A stretch of DNA of 64,000 bases from contig NZ_CP071139.1 of assembly GCF_017639205.1 (NCBI RefSeq), positions 5,579,501 through 5,643,500 of the forward strand. Direction: 5' to 3'. Position 1 is the stretch's first letter. Each line of letters begins with the position of its first letter. A program made the position numbers and the translations under genes. The notes beneath the pieces are model-generated. The model was not told the origin of the DNA. It saw only the letters and a program-made list of their open reading frames with translations, and ran no database searches. This stretch comes from Streptomyces nojiriensis (GTDB lineage: Bacteria > Actinomycetota > Actinomycetes > Streptomycetales > Streptomycetaceae). Positions 8,085 to 16,515 of the stretch are shown one piece after another.

Positions 8085-9362
8085 ATGGACGTCATCTCCG
8101 TCATCCGGACCAAGCGGGACCGCGGTGAGCTGAGCCCCGAGCAGATCGACTGGGTCATCGACGCGTACACCCGCGGTGTCGTGGCCGACGAGCAGATGTC
8201 GGCGCTGGCGATGGCCATCCTGCTCAACGGCATGAACCGGACCGAGATCGCCCGCTGGACCGCGGCGATGATCGCCTCCGGTGAGCGCATGAACTTCGAC
8301 TCCCTCTCCCGCCCGACCGCCGACAAGCACTCCACGGGCGGCGTCGGCGACAAGATCACCCTCCCGCTCGCCCCGCTGGTCGCCGCGTGCGGCGCGGCCG
8401 TGCCCCAGCTCTCGGGCCGCGGCCTCGGCCACACCGGCGGCACCCTCGACAAGCTGGAGTCCATCCCCGGCTGGCGCGCGCTGCTCTCCAACGAGGAGAT
8501 GCTGCACGTCCTGGACACCACCGGCGCGGTCATCTGCGCGGCCGGCGACGGCCTGGCCCCGGCGGACAAGAAGCTCTACGCGCTGCGCGACGTCACCGGC
8601 ACGGTCGAGGCCATCCCGCTGATCGCCTCCTCGATCATGTCGAAGAAGATCGCCGAGGGCACCGGCTCGCTCGTCCTGGACGTCAAGGTCGGCACCGGCG
8701 CCTTCATGAAGAACATCGAGGACGCCCGTGAGCTGGCGCGCACCATGGTCGGCCTCGGCACCGACTCGGGCGTCAAGACCGTCGCGCTCCTGACGGACAT
8801 GTCCACCCCGCTGGGCCTGACCGCCGGAAACGCGCTGGAGGTCCGCGAGTCCGTCGAGGTCCTGGCCGGCGGCGGCCCCGCCGACGTGGTCGAGCTGACC
8901 ATCGCGCTGGCCAAGGAGATGCTGGACGCGGCGGGCATCAAGGATGCCGACCCGGCGAAGGCCCTGGCCGACGGCTCCGCGATGGACCACTGGCGCCGGA
9001 TGATCGCGGCCCAGGGCGGCGACCCGGACGCGACCCTCCCGGTGGCCCGCGAGCAGCACGTGGTCACCGCCCCCGAGTCGGGCGTCCTGACCCGCCTGGA
9101 CGCGTACGGGGTCGGCGTCGCCGCCTGGCGCCTGGGCGCCGGCCGCGCGCGCAAGGAGGACCCGGTGCAGGCGGGCGCGGGCGTCGAGCTCCACGCGAAG
9201 CCGGGCGACACGGTCACGGCGGGCCAGCCGCTGATGACCCTGCACACGGACACCCCGGAGAAGTTCGACTACGCCCTCGCCTCCCTGGCGGGCACGTACG
9301 ACATCGCTCCGGCGGGCACGGCCTTCTCCGCCACGCCGATCGTCCTGGACCGCATCGCCTGA
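8085..9362 (+). CDS. deoA: Thymidine phosphorylase
   Basis: A 425-residue enzyme of the pyrimidine-nucleoside phosphorylase family. It splits thymidine or deoxyuridine with phosphate to the base plus deoxyribose-1-phosphate. The family signature SGRGLGHTGGTLDKLES is clear at about residues 111-127, and KHSTGGVGDK (about 82-91) forms the phosphate-binding loop. ATG 8085 follows a GAAGGA site. Its product feeds the phosphopentomutase-like enzyme (40462-42120) and DeoC (25119-26087), which share the upstream palindrome or lie in an operon that does. Confidence 0.95.
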   Translation: MDVISVIRTKRDRGELSPEQIDWVIDAYTRGVVADEQMSALAMAILLNGMNRTEIARWTAAMIASGERMNFDSLSRPTADKHSTGGVGDKITLPLAPLVAACGAAVPQLSGRGLGHTGGTLDKLESIPGWRALLSNEEMLHVLDTTGAVICAAGDGLAPADKKLYALRDVTGTVEAIPLIASSIMSKKIAEGTGSLVLDVKVGTGAFMKNIEDARELARTMVGLGTDSGVKTVALLTDMSTPLGLTAGNALEVRESVEVLAGGGPADVVELTIALAKEMLDAAGIKDADPAKALADGSAMDHWRRMIAAQGGDPDATLPVAREQHVVTAPESGVLTRLDAYGVGVAAWRLGAGRARKEDPVQAGAGVELHAKPGDTVTAGQPLMTLHTDTPEKFDYALASLAGTYDIAPAGTAFSATPIVLDRIA

Positions 9363-9383
9363 CCTGCGGCTTCCCTTTCGGGT

Positions 9384-9417
9384 GAACGGGACCGGTGGAC
9401 CCCCGCCGGTCCCGTTC
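9384..9417 (+). terminator. Terminator after deoA
   Basis: GAACGGGACCGG and CCGGTCCCGTTC form a perfect 12-bp stem with a 10-base loop, 21 bp after the deoA stop. Confidence 0.75.
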
Positions 9418-9457
9418 GGCATGCTGGGATCGGTGCCAACAGCTTGAGGAGCACGCC

Positions 9458-10048
9458 ATGAGCGCACTCACCGTCCAGCAGGAGCCCGCAAGCGGCGACG
9501 ACTGGGACGAGCTCGTCCGTCTCTGGGAGGAGACGGACGCGCCGGAGGGCTGCAAGGTGGAGATCATCGAGGGGATCATCACCTTGGCACCACCGCCCGT
9601 CAACCACCACAACTACATCGCGGTCAAGGTCCAACGGGCCCTGTTGCCAGTTCTCCCCGAAGCCTGTGAGGTGTACCAGACGCTCAATGTGGCGGTCCCG
9701 TCCCGCGTGGGCCTCTACATCCCGGACCTGGTGGTCGTACCCGACGAGGCTGCCCTGGAGGAAGGCAACTACGTCCCGGCCGCCGTTGCGGAACTGGTGG
9801 TGGAGATCACCTCGAAGTCCAACGCCGTCAACGACCGCGTCGCCAAGCTGGCGGGCTACGCGACCGCCGTCATCCCGCTGTATCTGCTCATCGACGCCTT
9901 CGCGTCCGGCGGCCCGACCATCACGCTGTATGGCGAGCCGAAGAACGGGCACTACCGGATTCTTCAGGCAGGCAAGTTCGGCGAGACCTTCCACCTCCCC
10001 GCGCCCTTCGACCTGAAGCTGGACACGTCCGCCTTCCCGACGCCCTGA
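9458..10048 (+). CDS. Uma2-family (DUF820) putative restriction-like endonuclease
   Basis: A 196-residue protein with the layout of the Uma2 family, a PD-(D/E)XK nuclease-like fold abundant in Streptomyces and cyanobacteria. The likely active-site elements are 'YIPDLVVVPDE' (acidic residue) and 'AELVVEITSKSN' (E-x-T-S-K). ATG 9458 is preceded by GAGGA. The biological role of this family is not established, and nothing here (no methylase, no transposon) clarifies it. It is a free-standing gene after the deoA terminator. Confidence 0.75.
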   Translation: MSALTVQQEPASGDDWDELVRLWEETDAPEGCKVEIIEGIITLAPPPVNHHNYIAVKVQRALLPVLPEACEVYQTLNVAVPSRVGLYIPDLVVVPDEAALEEGNYVPAAVAELVVEITSKSNAVNDRVAKLAGYATAVIPLYLLIDAFASGGPTITLYGEPKNGHYRILQAGKFGETFHLPAPFDLKLDTSAFPTP

Positions 10049-10097
10049 GGCCGGCCCGGCGCCGATGAGTTCCGGCGGCCCGGGGAGTCACCCTCTC

Positions 10098-10436
10098 GTG
10101 ACGATGAGACGACTCGTGGTGCCCGGACCCACTCCGACCGCCACGGACGGCGCGCGCCTGTGCGCACGGCTGGTCCGGCTGTACGAAGGCGGGGCGACGG
10201 CCGTGGAGTGCGATGCCGGGGCCGTCACCGCGCCGGACCTGGCCGCCGTCGAGGCGCTGGCCCGGCTGCGGCTGACCGCCCGCGGGCACGGGGGTTTCAC
10301 CGTGACCGGCGCCGACCCGGCCCTACGCGCCCTACTGGACCTCGTGGGCCTCGTCGAGCTGCTCGGGGAGGCCGAACAGCGGGAACCACCGCGCGGTGTC
10401 CAGGAAGGCGTTGAGCCCGACGATCTTGCCGTCTGA
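10098..10436 (+). CDS. STAS-domain-like small protein
   Basis: About 112 residues. The centre (CDAGAVTAPDLAAVEALARLRLTARGHGGFTVTGADPALRALLDLVGL) reads like a STAS/MlaB-type domain, used as anti-anti-sigma factor or lipid-transport subunit. GTG 10098 follows GGGGAG at 10082-10087; ATG 10104 is also possible. The 3' end overlaps the convergent sigma-factor gene by 105 bp, which is unusual and means the last ~35 residues are encoded antisense to the sigma factor C-terminus. Those residues look less conserved, so the true end may be non-essential. No obvious phosphorylatable Ser/Thr was identified. Confidence 0.55.
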   Translation: MTMRRLVVPGPTPTATDGARLCARLVRLYEGGATAVECDAGAVTAPDLAAVEALARLRLTARGHGGFTVTGADPALRALLDLVGLVELLGEAEQREPPRGVQEGVEPDDLAV

Positions 10437-11330
10437 GATCTCCAGCACCTGGAGCGCCCACGGGGTGTGGCCCGGCCGCCCGTCCTCGCGCGGACGGTAC
10501 TGGCCGAAGGCGGGCAGGCCGTTCGCCGTCGTCGGGACGAGCCGGGAGCCCTTGCAGCCGATGCCCTGGTTCAGGTGCCAGGCCGCGATGTCCTCGTGGC
10601 CCTGGAGCCACAGGTCGAACGGCGGCATCGAGAGCACCGCGTCCTCGTGGAGGAGGGTGGTGAGCCGCGAGATGTCGTAGGCCTCGAAGGCGGAGAGGTA
10701 CCGCTCCAGCAGCTTGGCCTGGTCCGCGTCGAGCGGATCCGCCGGGTCGCTGTCGCGCAGCGACTGCCCGGCCAGGGTGGCCCGTGCCCGCTGGAGGGCG
10801 CTGTTCACCGAGGCCGTCGTGGTCTCCAGGAGCCGGGCCACCTCGTCGGCCTTCCAGGCCAGCACCTCGCGCAGGATGAGCACCGCCCGCTGCTTCGCCG
10901 GCAGGTGCTGGAGCGCCGCGACGAAGGCCAGGCGTACGGACTCCTTCGCCAGCGCCATCTCGGCGGGGTCGGCCGTCTGCGGCAGCACCCGGGCGTCCGG
11001 AACCGGCTCCAGCCAGGTCACCTCGGGGCGCTCGTTCAGCACGGCGGAGGCCTGGTGCTGCGGGGCGGTCAGGTCCATCGGGCGGGCCCGCTTGTTCCCG
11101 GCGTTCAGCAGGTCCAGGCAGACGTTGGTGGCGATCCGGTACAGCCACGACCGCAGCGAGGAGCGGCCCTCAAACTTCTCGTAGCTGCGCCAGGCGCGGA
11201 TGTACGTGTCCTGCACCGCGTCCTCGGCGTCGAAGGACGAGCCGAGCATCCGGTAGCAGTAGCCGGTGAGCTCGACCCGGTACCGGTCCATCGCGGTGTC
11301 GAGGTCCACATCGGTGGCGAGGTCGCTCAT
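10332..11330 (-). CDS. ECF-type RNA polymerase sigma factor with C-terminal SnoaL-like domain
   Basis: 332 residues. Region 2 (about 15-85) contains 'SFDAEDAVQDTYIRAWRSYEKF' and 'SWLYRIATNVCLDLL'. Region 4 (about 150-200) contains 'LPAKQRAVLILREVLAWKADEVARLL'. The rest is an NTF2/SnoaL-like domain (about 215-325) of the kind found in SigJ/SigX5-type ECF factors, where it replaces a separate anti-sigma factor in controlling activity. The start is ATG 11330. It lies divergent from the MFS gene and convergent with the STAS-like gene. Whether the STAS-like protein affects it is unknown. Confidence 0.88.
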   Translation of the reverse strand: MSDLATDVDLDTAMDRYRVELTGYCYRMLGSSFDAEDAVQDTYIRAWRSYEKFEGRSSLRSWLYRIATNVCLDLLNAGNKRARPMDLTAPQHQASAVLNERPEVTWLEPVPDARVLPQTADPAEMALAKESVRLAFVAALQHLPAKQRAVLILREVLAWKADEVARLLETTTASVNSALQRARATLAGQSLRDSDPADPLDADQAKLLERYLSAFEAYDISRLTTLLHEDAVLSMPPFDLWLQGHEDIAAWHLNQGIGCKGSRLVPTTANGLPAFGQYRPREDGRPGHTPWALQVLEISDGKIVGLNAFLDTARWFPLFGLPEQLDEAHEVQ

Positions 11331-11434
11331 GTCCGTTCATCCCCCTGGTCGTTCCGCTCCTTCGGAACCTACCGGAGGGGTGTGACAACGGCAGCCGGAA
11401 GGGCCGGAGAGCCCATGTATGTCGTCATCAAGTT

Positions 11435-11448
11435 TCTTGACGTCAAGA
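11435..11448 (+). promoter_or_regulatory. 14-bp perfect palindrome (candidate MarR-type operator 1) upstream of MFS gene
   Basis: TCTTGACGTCAAGA. Its TTGACG could itself serve as a -35 element for the MFS gene. Its centre is 42 bp (about four helical turns) from the centre of the next palindrome, which suggests paired binding on one DNA face. Confidence 0.6.
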
Positions 11449-11473
11449 TTAATCTGCGGCAGGCTTCCTTCAT

Positions 11474-11493
11474 GTATCTCGACGTCGAGATAC
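11474..11493 (+). promoter_or_regulatory. 20-bp perfect palindrome (candidate MarR-type operator 2) upstream of MFS gene
   Basis: GTATCTCGACGTCGAGATAC shares the T-C-x-x-GA-CG-TC architecture with the palindrome at 11435. Both fit the two-fold sites bound by MarR-family repressors. It lies 35 bp before the proposed MFS start. Confidence 0.6.
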
Positions 11494-11528
11494 CTGGACG
11501 GTGGACGCGGTCGATACGGGGGACTGGG

Positions 11529-12842
11529 ATGCGGCGCGGCAAGGGGATCCGGAAGGCACGGCAGGGGGACGGTGGTCTGCTGGCGCAACTGCGCCGGCCG
11601 CCCGGCGGCCGTGACGCGCGGATCATGCTGCTCACCCAGGCGCTGGACCGCGCGGGTACCGGCGTGTGGGCCGCGTCCTCCGTCCTCTACTTCACCTTCG
11701 TCGTCGGCCTCGACGCCGGTCGGCTGGGCCTGCTGCTGGGCGCGGCCGGGGTGGCGGGCATCGCCGGATCGCCGCTCGCGGGCCACCTCGCCGACCGCTT
11801 CCAGGTGCGCACCCTGCTGATCGGCTGCCACCTCGTCCGCCTCGGGGCCCTCTGCGTGCTGCTGGTGGTCACCGACTTCGGCCCGCTGCTGCTCCTGTTC
11901 GCCGTCACCCACCTGGGAGACCGGGCGGCCAAGACGCTGGAGATGCTGTTCGCCACCCGGGTCGCGGGCGAGCGGCGCTCCACCTACCAGGCGCTGTCGC
12001 GCAGTTCGGCGAACGCCGGATACGCCCTCGGCGCGGGCCTCGCCGCCATCGGACTCGCCGTCGGCACCCGCGGCGCCTACCAGGTGCTGATCCTGGCCAA
12101 CGCCCTGTCGTTCCTGGTGGCCGCGGCCCTGGTGTGGCGCACCCGGGAGCCGAACGGCCACGGGCTCGTGGTCGCACGGCCCGGAGGGCAGGACGACGCC
12201 CCGGTGGCCGGGGCCGGGGCCGGCCCCTGGCGGGACCGCGGCTACCTGCGGTTCGTCCTGCTGGACATCCCGATGAACCTGGACGACTCGATCCTCGGTG
12301 TCGGCGTGCCGCTGTGGCTCGTCGGCCACACCGCGGCCCCGCACGCCCTGATCCCGGCCTTCCTGGTCATCAACACCGTGCTCGTCGTCGCCCTGCAGCT
12401 ACGGGTGTCGGCGCGGGTACGCGACGCGCGCCAGGCGGCGGGCGCGGTCGCCCTGTACGGCCTGACGACCCTCGCCTGCTGCGCCGTCCTGGCCGCCGCC
12501 CCCGCGGGCGGGGCCCGGGCCGCCTCGGCCGCCCTGCTCGCCGCGGCCGTGCTGGCCACCGCGGCGGAGCTGATGCGCTCGGTGAGCTCCTGGGAGCTGG
12601 CGGTCTCGCTCGCACCCCGGGAGGCGCGCGCCTCCTACCTCGGGGTGGCCGGCATGGCCCAGTCCGTCCAGAAGTCCGCGGGCCCGCTGCTGCTCACCGG
12701 CGCGGTGATGGCGGCCGGCCCGGCCGGCTGGCTGGCCCTCGGGGCCGGGGTGGCGGGCCTGTCCCTCGTCCAACGCCGGGCCGCCCTGCGGCGGTTGGCC
12801 CACCTGGGTGCCGCGCCCGCGCCCGAGCCCGCGCGGGCCTAG
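11529..12842 (+). CDS. MFS transporter (efflux-type)
   Basis: About 437 residues with twelve predicted membrane segments; 'GSPLAGHLADRFQVR' is the loop 2-3 motif of the major facilitator superfamily. It most resembles drug-efflux-like members, but the substrate is unknown. I start it at ATG 11529 because GGGGGA precedes it and the operator-like palindromes at 11435 and 11474 lie in the upstream open frame (an earlier ATG at 11415 would put both inside the coding region). The TAG stop is followed immediately by a palindromic element shared with 63212. Confidence 0.82.
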   Translation: MRRGKGIRKARQGDGGLLAQLRRPPGGRDARIMLLTQALDRAGTGVWAASSVLYFTFVVGLDAGRLGLLLGAAGVAGIAGSPLAGHLADRFQVRTLLIGCHLVRLGALCVLLVVTDFGPLLLLFAVTHLGDRAAKTLEMLFATRVAGERRSTYQALSRSSANAGYALGAGLAAIGLAVGTRGAYQVLILANALSFLVAAALVWRTREPNGHGLVVARPGGQDDAPVAGAGAGPWRDRGYLRFVLLDIPMNLDDSILGVGVPLWLVGHTAAPHALIPAFLVINTVLVVALQLRVSARVRDARQAAGAVALYGLTTLACCAVLAAAPAGGARAASAALLAAAVLATAAELMRSVSSWELAVSLAPREARASYLGVAGMAQSVQKSAGPLLLTGAVMAAGPAGWLALGAGVAGLSLVQRRAALRRLAHLGAAPAPEPARA

Positions 12843-12901
12843 ACCGTCTCTTCCGGATCTTGTCGGACGACCCGGGCCCGGCAGGATCCGAAAGAGACGG
12901 C
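12843..12901. repeat. Palindromic element, copy 1, between convergent MFS and L,D-transpeptidase genes
   Basis: The arms CCGTCTCTTCCGGATCTTGT and GCAGGATCCGAAAGAGACGG pair imperfectly around a GC-rich loop. Both flanking genes end in TAG within CTAG tetranucleotides (12839-12842 and 12902-12905) that bracket the element. Nearly the same arms recur at 63212-63259, also directly after a TAG stop. It probably acts as a bidirectional terminator; the CTAG flanks and second copy also suit a small mobile element. Confidence 0.6.
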
Positions 12902-13600
12902 CTAGGTGCCGGGCTTGCGCCCGTACACGTAGACGTCCTCGCCCTGCCCCAGCAGGTTCCAGTACGCCTTGGCGTCGGCGGAGCGCATGTTCACGCAGCC
13001 ACCCGAACCGGGCGGGTTCCACATGCTCTTGGTGGTCGAGTGGAAGGCGATGCCGCCGTCGAAGAACTGCGCGTACGGCATCGAGACGTTGTAGAGCGTC
13101 GACCAGTGGTCGATGTTCCGGTAGTAGATCTTCTTCAGCCCGGTGCGCGTCTCCGTGCCGTCCTTGCCGGTGCGGACCGGGACGGGCCCGTACGTCAGGG
13201 TGGCGCCGTCCTGGATCCAGCTGAGCTGCCGCGTCAGGTCCACGCAGGCGATCCGCCCCCGGTCCACCGGGCAGTCACCCGCCCTGTTCGGGGTGGTGCC
13301 GGCCGCCCGCTGGGCCAGCATCGTGCTCATCGTCTGCCAGGTCAGCGGCCCGGCGTAGCCCTGGGTCGGGGTGATCCCGTGGGTCGCCTGGAAGGAGCGG
13401 ATCGCCGTGCAGTCGGCCGCCGACTGCTTCCCGTCCACCGGCCGGCCGAGGAACTGCTCGACCTGCCGCTGGTACGGCCCGGTGGTGAGGTTGCAGGAGG
13501 CGGCGGCCTGCGCCGCCCCGCCCCCCGCGACCACCACCGGCAGCGCCAGCGCGACCGCCACGCCCAGCACCGCCGCCCGCGCCCCGAACCTCGTACCCAT
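12902..13600 (-). CDS. Secreted L,D-transpeptidase-family protein with peptidoglycan-binding domain
   Basis: 232 residues with a signal peptide cleaved near 'AAQAAAS'. A peptidoglycan_binding_1-like repeat (about 35-95, 'YQRQVEQFLGRPVDG...FQATHGITPTQGYAGPLTWQTM') follows, then a YkuD-like catalytic domain. The catalytic motif is 'HSTTKSM' with 'GSGGCVNM' (His and Cys of the HX(n)S-x-GC motif). These enzymes cross-link peptidoglycan through 3-3 bonds or attach proteins to it. ATG 13600 is preceded by GGGGAGGA. Confidence 0.85.
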   Translation of the reverse strand: MGTRFGARAAVLGVAVALALPVVVAGGGAAQAAASCNLTTGPYQRQVEQFLGRPVDGKQSAADCTAIRSFQATHGITPTQGYAGPLTWQTMSTMLAQRAAGTTPNRAGDCPVDRGRIACVDLTRQLSWIQDGATLTYGPVPVRTGKDGTETRTGLKKIYYRNIDHWSTLYNVSMPYAQFFDGGIAFHSTTKSMWNPPGSGGCVNMRSADAKAYWNLLGQGEDVYVYGRKPGT

Positions 13601-13689
13601 CCGGTCCTCCCCTGCTCGCACAGCATGTCCTCCGTGTTGAATGCCCGGAAAACAAGCAGGGGTTGCCTGCGGCGGGAGCGTAGTTTCCC

Positions 13690-14973
13690 TCAGCGCGCGC
13701 CCATGGCCGACGCCGGCATCCGCCGCTCGGCGCGCGCCGCGTGCGACCCGTACAGGGTGATCGACACGACGCCGAGCACCGCCAGCAGCGCGATGCCGAC
13801 CGTGGCCGCCCAGCCGGCCCCGTGGTAGGCCAGGGCGCCCAGGGTGCCGCCCGCGCTGGAGCCGAGGTAGTACGCCGACTGGTAGAGCGCGGAGGCCTGC
13901 GCCCGGCCCGTCTTCGCCGTCCGGCTCACCGCGGCCGAGGCCACCGCGTGCCCCGCGAAGAAGCCCGCGGTGATCAGGACCAGCCCGAGCATGATCGCCG
14001 CCAGGGAGTCGGACAGCGACAGCAGCAGGCCGAGCGCCGTGGTCGTCACGGCCAGGTACAGCGCGCCGCGCCGCCCGGTGCGGGCCACCAGCTTGCCGGC
14101 GGCGGCCGAGGAGACCGTACCGACCAGGTAGATCAGGAAGATCGACCCGACCACGCCCTGCCCGAGCGAGAACGGCTCGTCCACCAGGCGGTAGCCGATC
14201 ACGGTGTAGACCGCGCCGAAGACCGTCATGAACAGCGCGCCGATCCCGTACAGGCGCAGCAGCAGCGGATCGCGCAGATGGCCGGCGACGGTACGGCCCA
14301 CCGCGCGCGGGTTCAGCGACGCCGGGCGGAAGAACCGCGCCCGGGGCAGCAGCACCAGGAAGGCCACGGCGCACGCCAGCGCCATCAGGGCGACGGCCAG
14401 CAGGCCCGCCCGCCAGCCCCACAGCTGCGCGGCCCAGCCGGTGACGAGACGGCCGCTCATCCCGCCGATGGAGTTCCCCGCCACGAACAGGCCGATCGCG
14501 GCCACCAGGGCCTTCGGCTTGACCTCCTCCGCCAGGTAGGCCATCGCGGAGGCCGGGATCCCGGCGATCGCCGCGCCCTGGACGGCGCGCAGCACCACCA
14601 GCCACTCCACGTTCGGCGCGAACGGCACCAACAGGCCGACGCCGACGGCGATCACCATCGAGTACGTCATCATCCGGGTGCGGCCGAACCGCTCGGACAA
14701 TGCGCTCAGCGGGAGGACGAACAGCGCGAGCGCGCCGGTGGCCGCGGACACCGTCCAGCTGGCCTGGCCCGCCGTCACCCCGAAGCCGGCGGAGATCGCG
14801 GGCAACAGCGCCTGGGTGGAGTAGAGGAGGGCGAACGTCGCGAGTCCGGCGGCGAAGAGCGCGAGGCTCATCCGGCGGTAGCCGGGGCGGCCGGGGGAGA
14901 GGGGCTGCGGTGCGGGGGACGACGGGGTGGAGGCACCCGGGATGACGGGTGCCCCGGTATGAACGGGAGGCAT
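13690..14973 (-). CDS. MFS transporter, YnfM-like
   Basis: 427 residues with a ~35-residue Pro-rich N-terminus and twelve membrane segments. 'LSERFGRTRMM' is the loop 2-3 motif. The sequence resembles the YnfM/arabinose-polymer exporter group of drug-proton antiporters. A LysR regulator gene is divergently transcribed 92 bp away, the classic arrangement in which the regulator controls the pump. The substrate is not deducible. Confidence 0.85.
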   Translation of the reverse strand: MPPVHTGAPVIPGASTPSSPAPQPLSPGRPGYRRMSLALFAAGLATFALLYSTQALLPAISAGFGVTAGQASWTVSAATGALALFVLPLSALSERFGRTRMMTYSMVIAVGVGLLVPFAPNVEWLVVLRAVQGAAIAGIPASAMAYLAEEVKPKALVAAIGLFVAGNSIGGMSGRLVTGWAAQLWGWRAGLLAVALMALACAVAFLVLLPRARFFRPASLNPRAVGRTVAGHLRDPLLLRLYGIGALFMTVFGAVYTVIGYRLVDEPFSLGQGVVGSIFLIYLVGTVSSAAAGKLVARTGRRGALYLAVTTTALGLLLSLSDSLAAIMLGLVLITAGFFAGHAVASAAVSRTAKTGRAQASALYQSAYYLGSSAGGTLGALAYHGAGWAATVGIALLAVLGVVSITLYGSHAARAERRMPASAMGAR

Positions 14974-15065
14974 GCTTCGACGGTAGGCCTGTCATTTTCA
15001 TGCGTCCAATGCACAGAATCGCGATAATCGATCCGCTGATGCATCAACCGAGCTCAGAGGCGTGG

Positions 15066-16010
15066 ATGTCGATGAACCGTTACGTAGAAGACATGGCCGT
15101 GACAACCTTGCTCGCGCCGCGGCTGGCCTATTTCGTCGCCGTCGCCCGCCACGAGCACGTCACGCGGGCCGCCCACGAGCTGGGCGTCCCGCAGTCCACC
15201 CTGTCCCGGGCCATGGTCCGGCTCGAACAGGACCTCGGCGTCACGCTGTTCGCCCGCAAGGGCCGTACGGTCGCGCTCACCACGGCCGGCCGCACCTTCC
15301 TGGCCTCGGCCGAGCAGGCCCTCACGGAGATCGACCGCGCCGCCGAATCCGTACAGCAGGACGCCGATCCGGCGGCCGGCAAGGTGGCCTTCGGCTTCCT
15401 GCACACCCTCGGGTCCGAGACCGTGCCCGGCCTCATCCGCGCCTTCCGCGCCGACCACCCGCGCATCCGCTTCTCCCTCGTCCAGAACTACGGCGAGGCC
15501 ATGCTGGAGAAGCTCCGGGCCGGCGAACTCGACCTGTGCCTGACCTCCCCGCTGCCGGACGCGCCCGACCTGGTCGCCCGGCGCCTCGACGAACAGCGGC
15601 TGCGGCTGGTGGTCCCGGACGACCACCGGCTCGCGACGCGCAAGCGCATCCGCCTCGCCGAGGCCGCCGAGGAAACCTTCGTCACCCTGGAGCCCGGTTA
15701 CGGCATGCGCCGCATCACCGACGACCTGTGCGCGGAGGCCGGGTTCACCCCGAAGGTCGCCTTCGAGGGCGAGGAGGCCGAGACCCTGCGCGGCCTCGTC
15801 GCCGCCGGCCTCGGCGTGGCCCTCCTGCCGCCCCCGGCCGTGGCCCGCCCCGGGGTGGTCGAGCTGACGGTCACCGCCCCGCGCGCCGTCCGCGAGATCG
15901 GCGTCGCCTGGCTGGACGGCCACCCCGACACCCCGCCGGTGGCGGAGTTCAAGCGCTTCCTCCTCTCCCGCCGCGGCCGCCTGATCCCCGAACTGGAACC
16001 CCTGCCCTAG
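15066..16010 (+). CDS. LysR-family transcriptional regulator
   Basis: About 314 residues. The N-terminal winged helix-turn-helix (about 15-75) reads 'YFVAVARHEHVTRAAHELGVPQSTLSRAMVRLEQDLGVTLFARKG'. A periplasmic-binding-protein-like effector domain (about 100-300) follows. Start candidates are ATG 15066, 15072 and 15093; the family N-terminus favours one close to 'TTLLAPRLAYF'. The intergenic region to the MFS gene holds A/T-rich inverted pieces that could be its binding sites. It probably regulates the divergent MFS pump. Confidence 0.88.
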   Translation: MSMNRYVEDMAVTTLLAPRLAYFVAVARHEHVTRAAHELGVPQSTLSRAMVRLEQDLGVTLFARKGRTVALTTAGRTFLASAEQALTEIDRAAESVQQDADPAAGKVAFGFLHTLGSETVPGLIRAFRADHPRIRFSLVQNYGEAMLEKLRAGELDLCLTSPLPDAPDLVARRLDEQRLRLVVPDDHRLATRKRIRLAEAAEETFVTLEPGYGMRRITDDLCAEAGFTPKVAFEGEEAETLRGLVAAGLGVALLPPPAVARPGVVELTVTAPRAVREIGVAWLDGHPDTPPVAEFKRFLLSRRGRLIPELEPLP

Positions 16011-16117
16011 CCGCCGGGCCCTGCCCTGCCCGGACCGGGCCGCCACGCGGCCGGCCGATTCCCTTTGGCCGGGCCAATTCCGCCCCGCCCGGGTGCATTG
16101 GGCCTTGCCCGGCCAAT

Positions 16118-16256
16118 CCAGCCTCGCCGGCGTTTGAGGCGCGGGGTCTGGGGCGGAGCCCCGGGAAACCCGGCTCCGCCGGGCACCGGGCTCCGCCCGG
16201 ACCCTCCCCCAGCTACCGCTGGGAGGTGCCCCCTCCTCAAACGCCGGCGGGGCTGG
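16118..16256. repeat. Large imperfect inverted repeat of the Streptomyces 'CCTCAAACGCCGGCGGGGCTG' type
   Basis: A left arm (16118-16139) and right arm (16235-16256) are reverse complements over about 22 bp, with one difference. Between them are smaller stems such as GGGGCGGAGCCCC and CCGGGCTCCGCCCGG. The same arm sequence occurs at 46282-46328. Such units are common between Streptomyces genes and probably act as transcription terminators. This one follows lysR and faces the convergent LuxR gene. Confidence 0.65.
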
Positions 16257-16501
16257 GATGTGCCCGGCAGGGCTGGATGTGCCGGGGCGGGGCTGGGATG
16301 TGCCCGGGCAGGGCTGGATGTGCCGGGGCGGGGCTGGGATGTGCCCGGGCAGGGCTGGGATGTGCCGGGGCGGGGCTGGGATGTGCCCGGGCAGGGCTGG
16401 GATGTGCCGGGGCGGGGCTGGGATGAGCCCGGGCGAGGCTGGGATGTGCCGGGGCGAGGCTGGGATGTGCCCGGGCGGGCTGGATGTGCCCCTGCGGGGC
16501 C
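16255..16501. repeat. Tandem repeat array, about 12 units of 19-22 bp in two alternating versions
   Basis: Units of the form GGATGTGCCCGGGCAGGGCTG and GGATGTGCCGGGGCGGGGCTG alternate, so the higher-order period is about 41-42 bp. The last units (from 16432) are more degenerate. The array grows out of the right arm of the preceding inverted repeat, sharing GGGGCTGGGATG. Open frames through it encode low-complexity repeats (WDVPGQG/WDVPGRG on plus, PGTSQPRPG/PGTSQPCPG on minus). No start signal or domain supports translation. Confidence 0.75.
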
Positions 16502-16515
16502 TGGTGGCCCGGTGG

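Noticed and set aside
16255..16501. CRISPR-like array.
   Set aside because: Units are contiguous without unique spacers, too short, and no cas genes are nearby.
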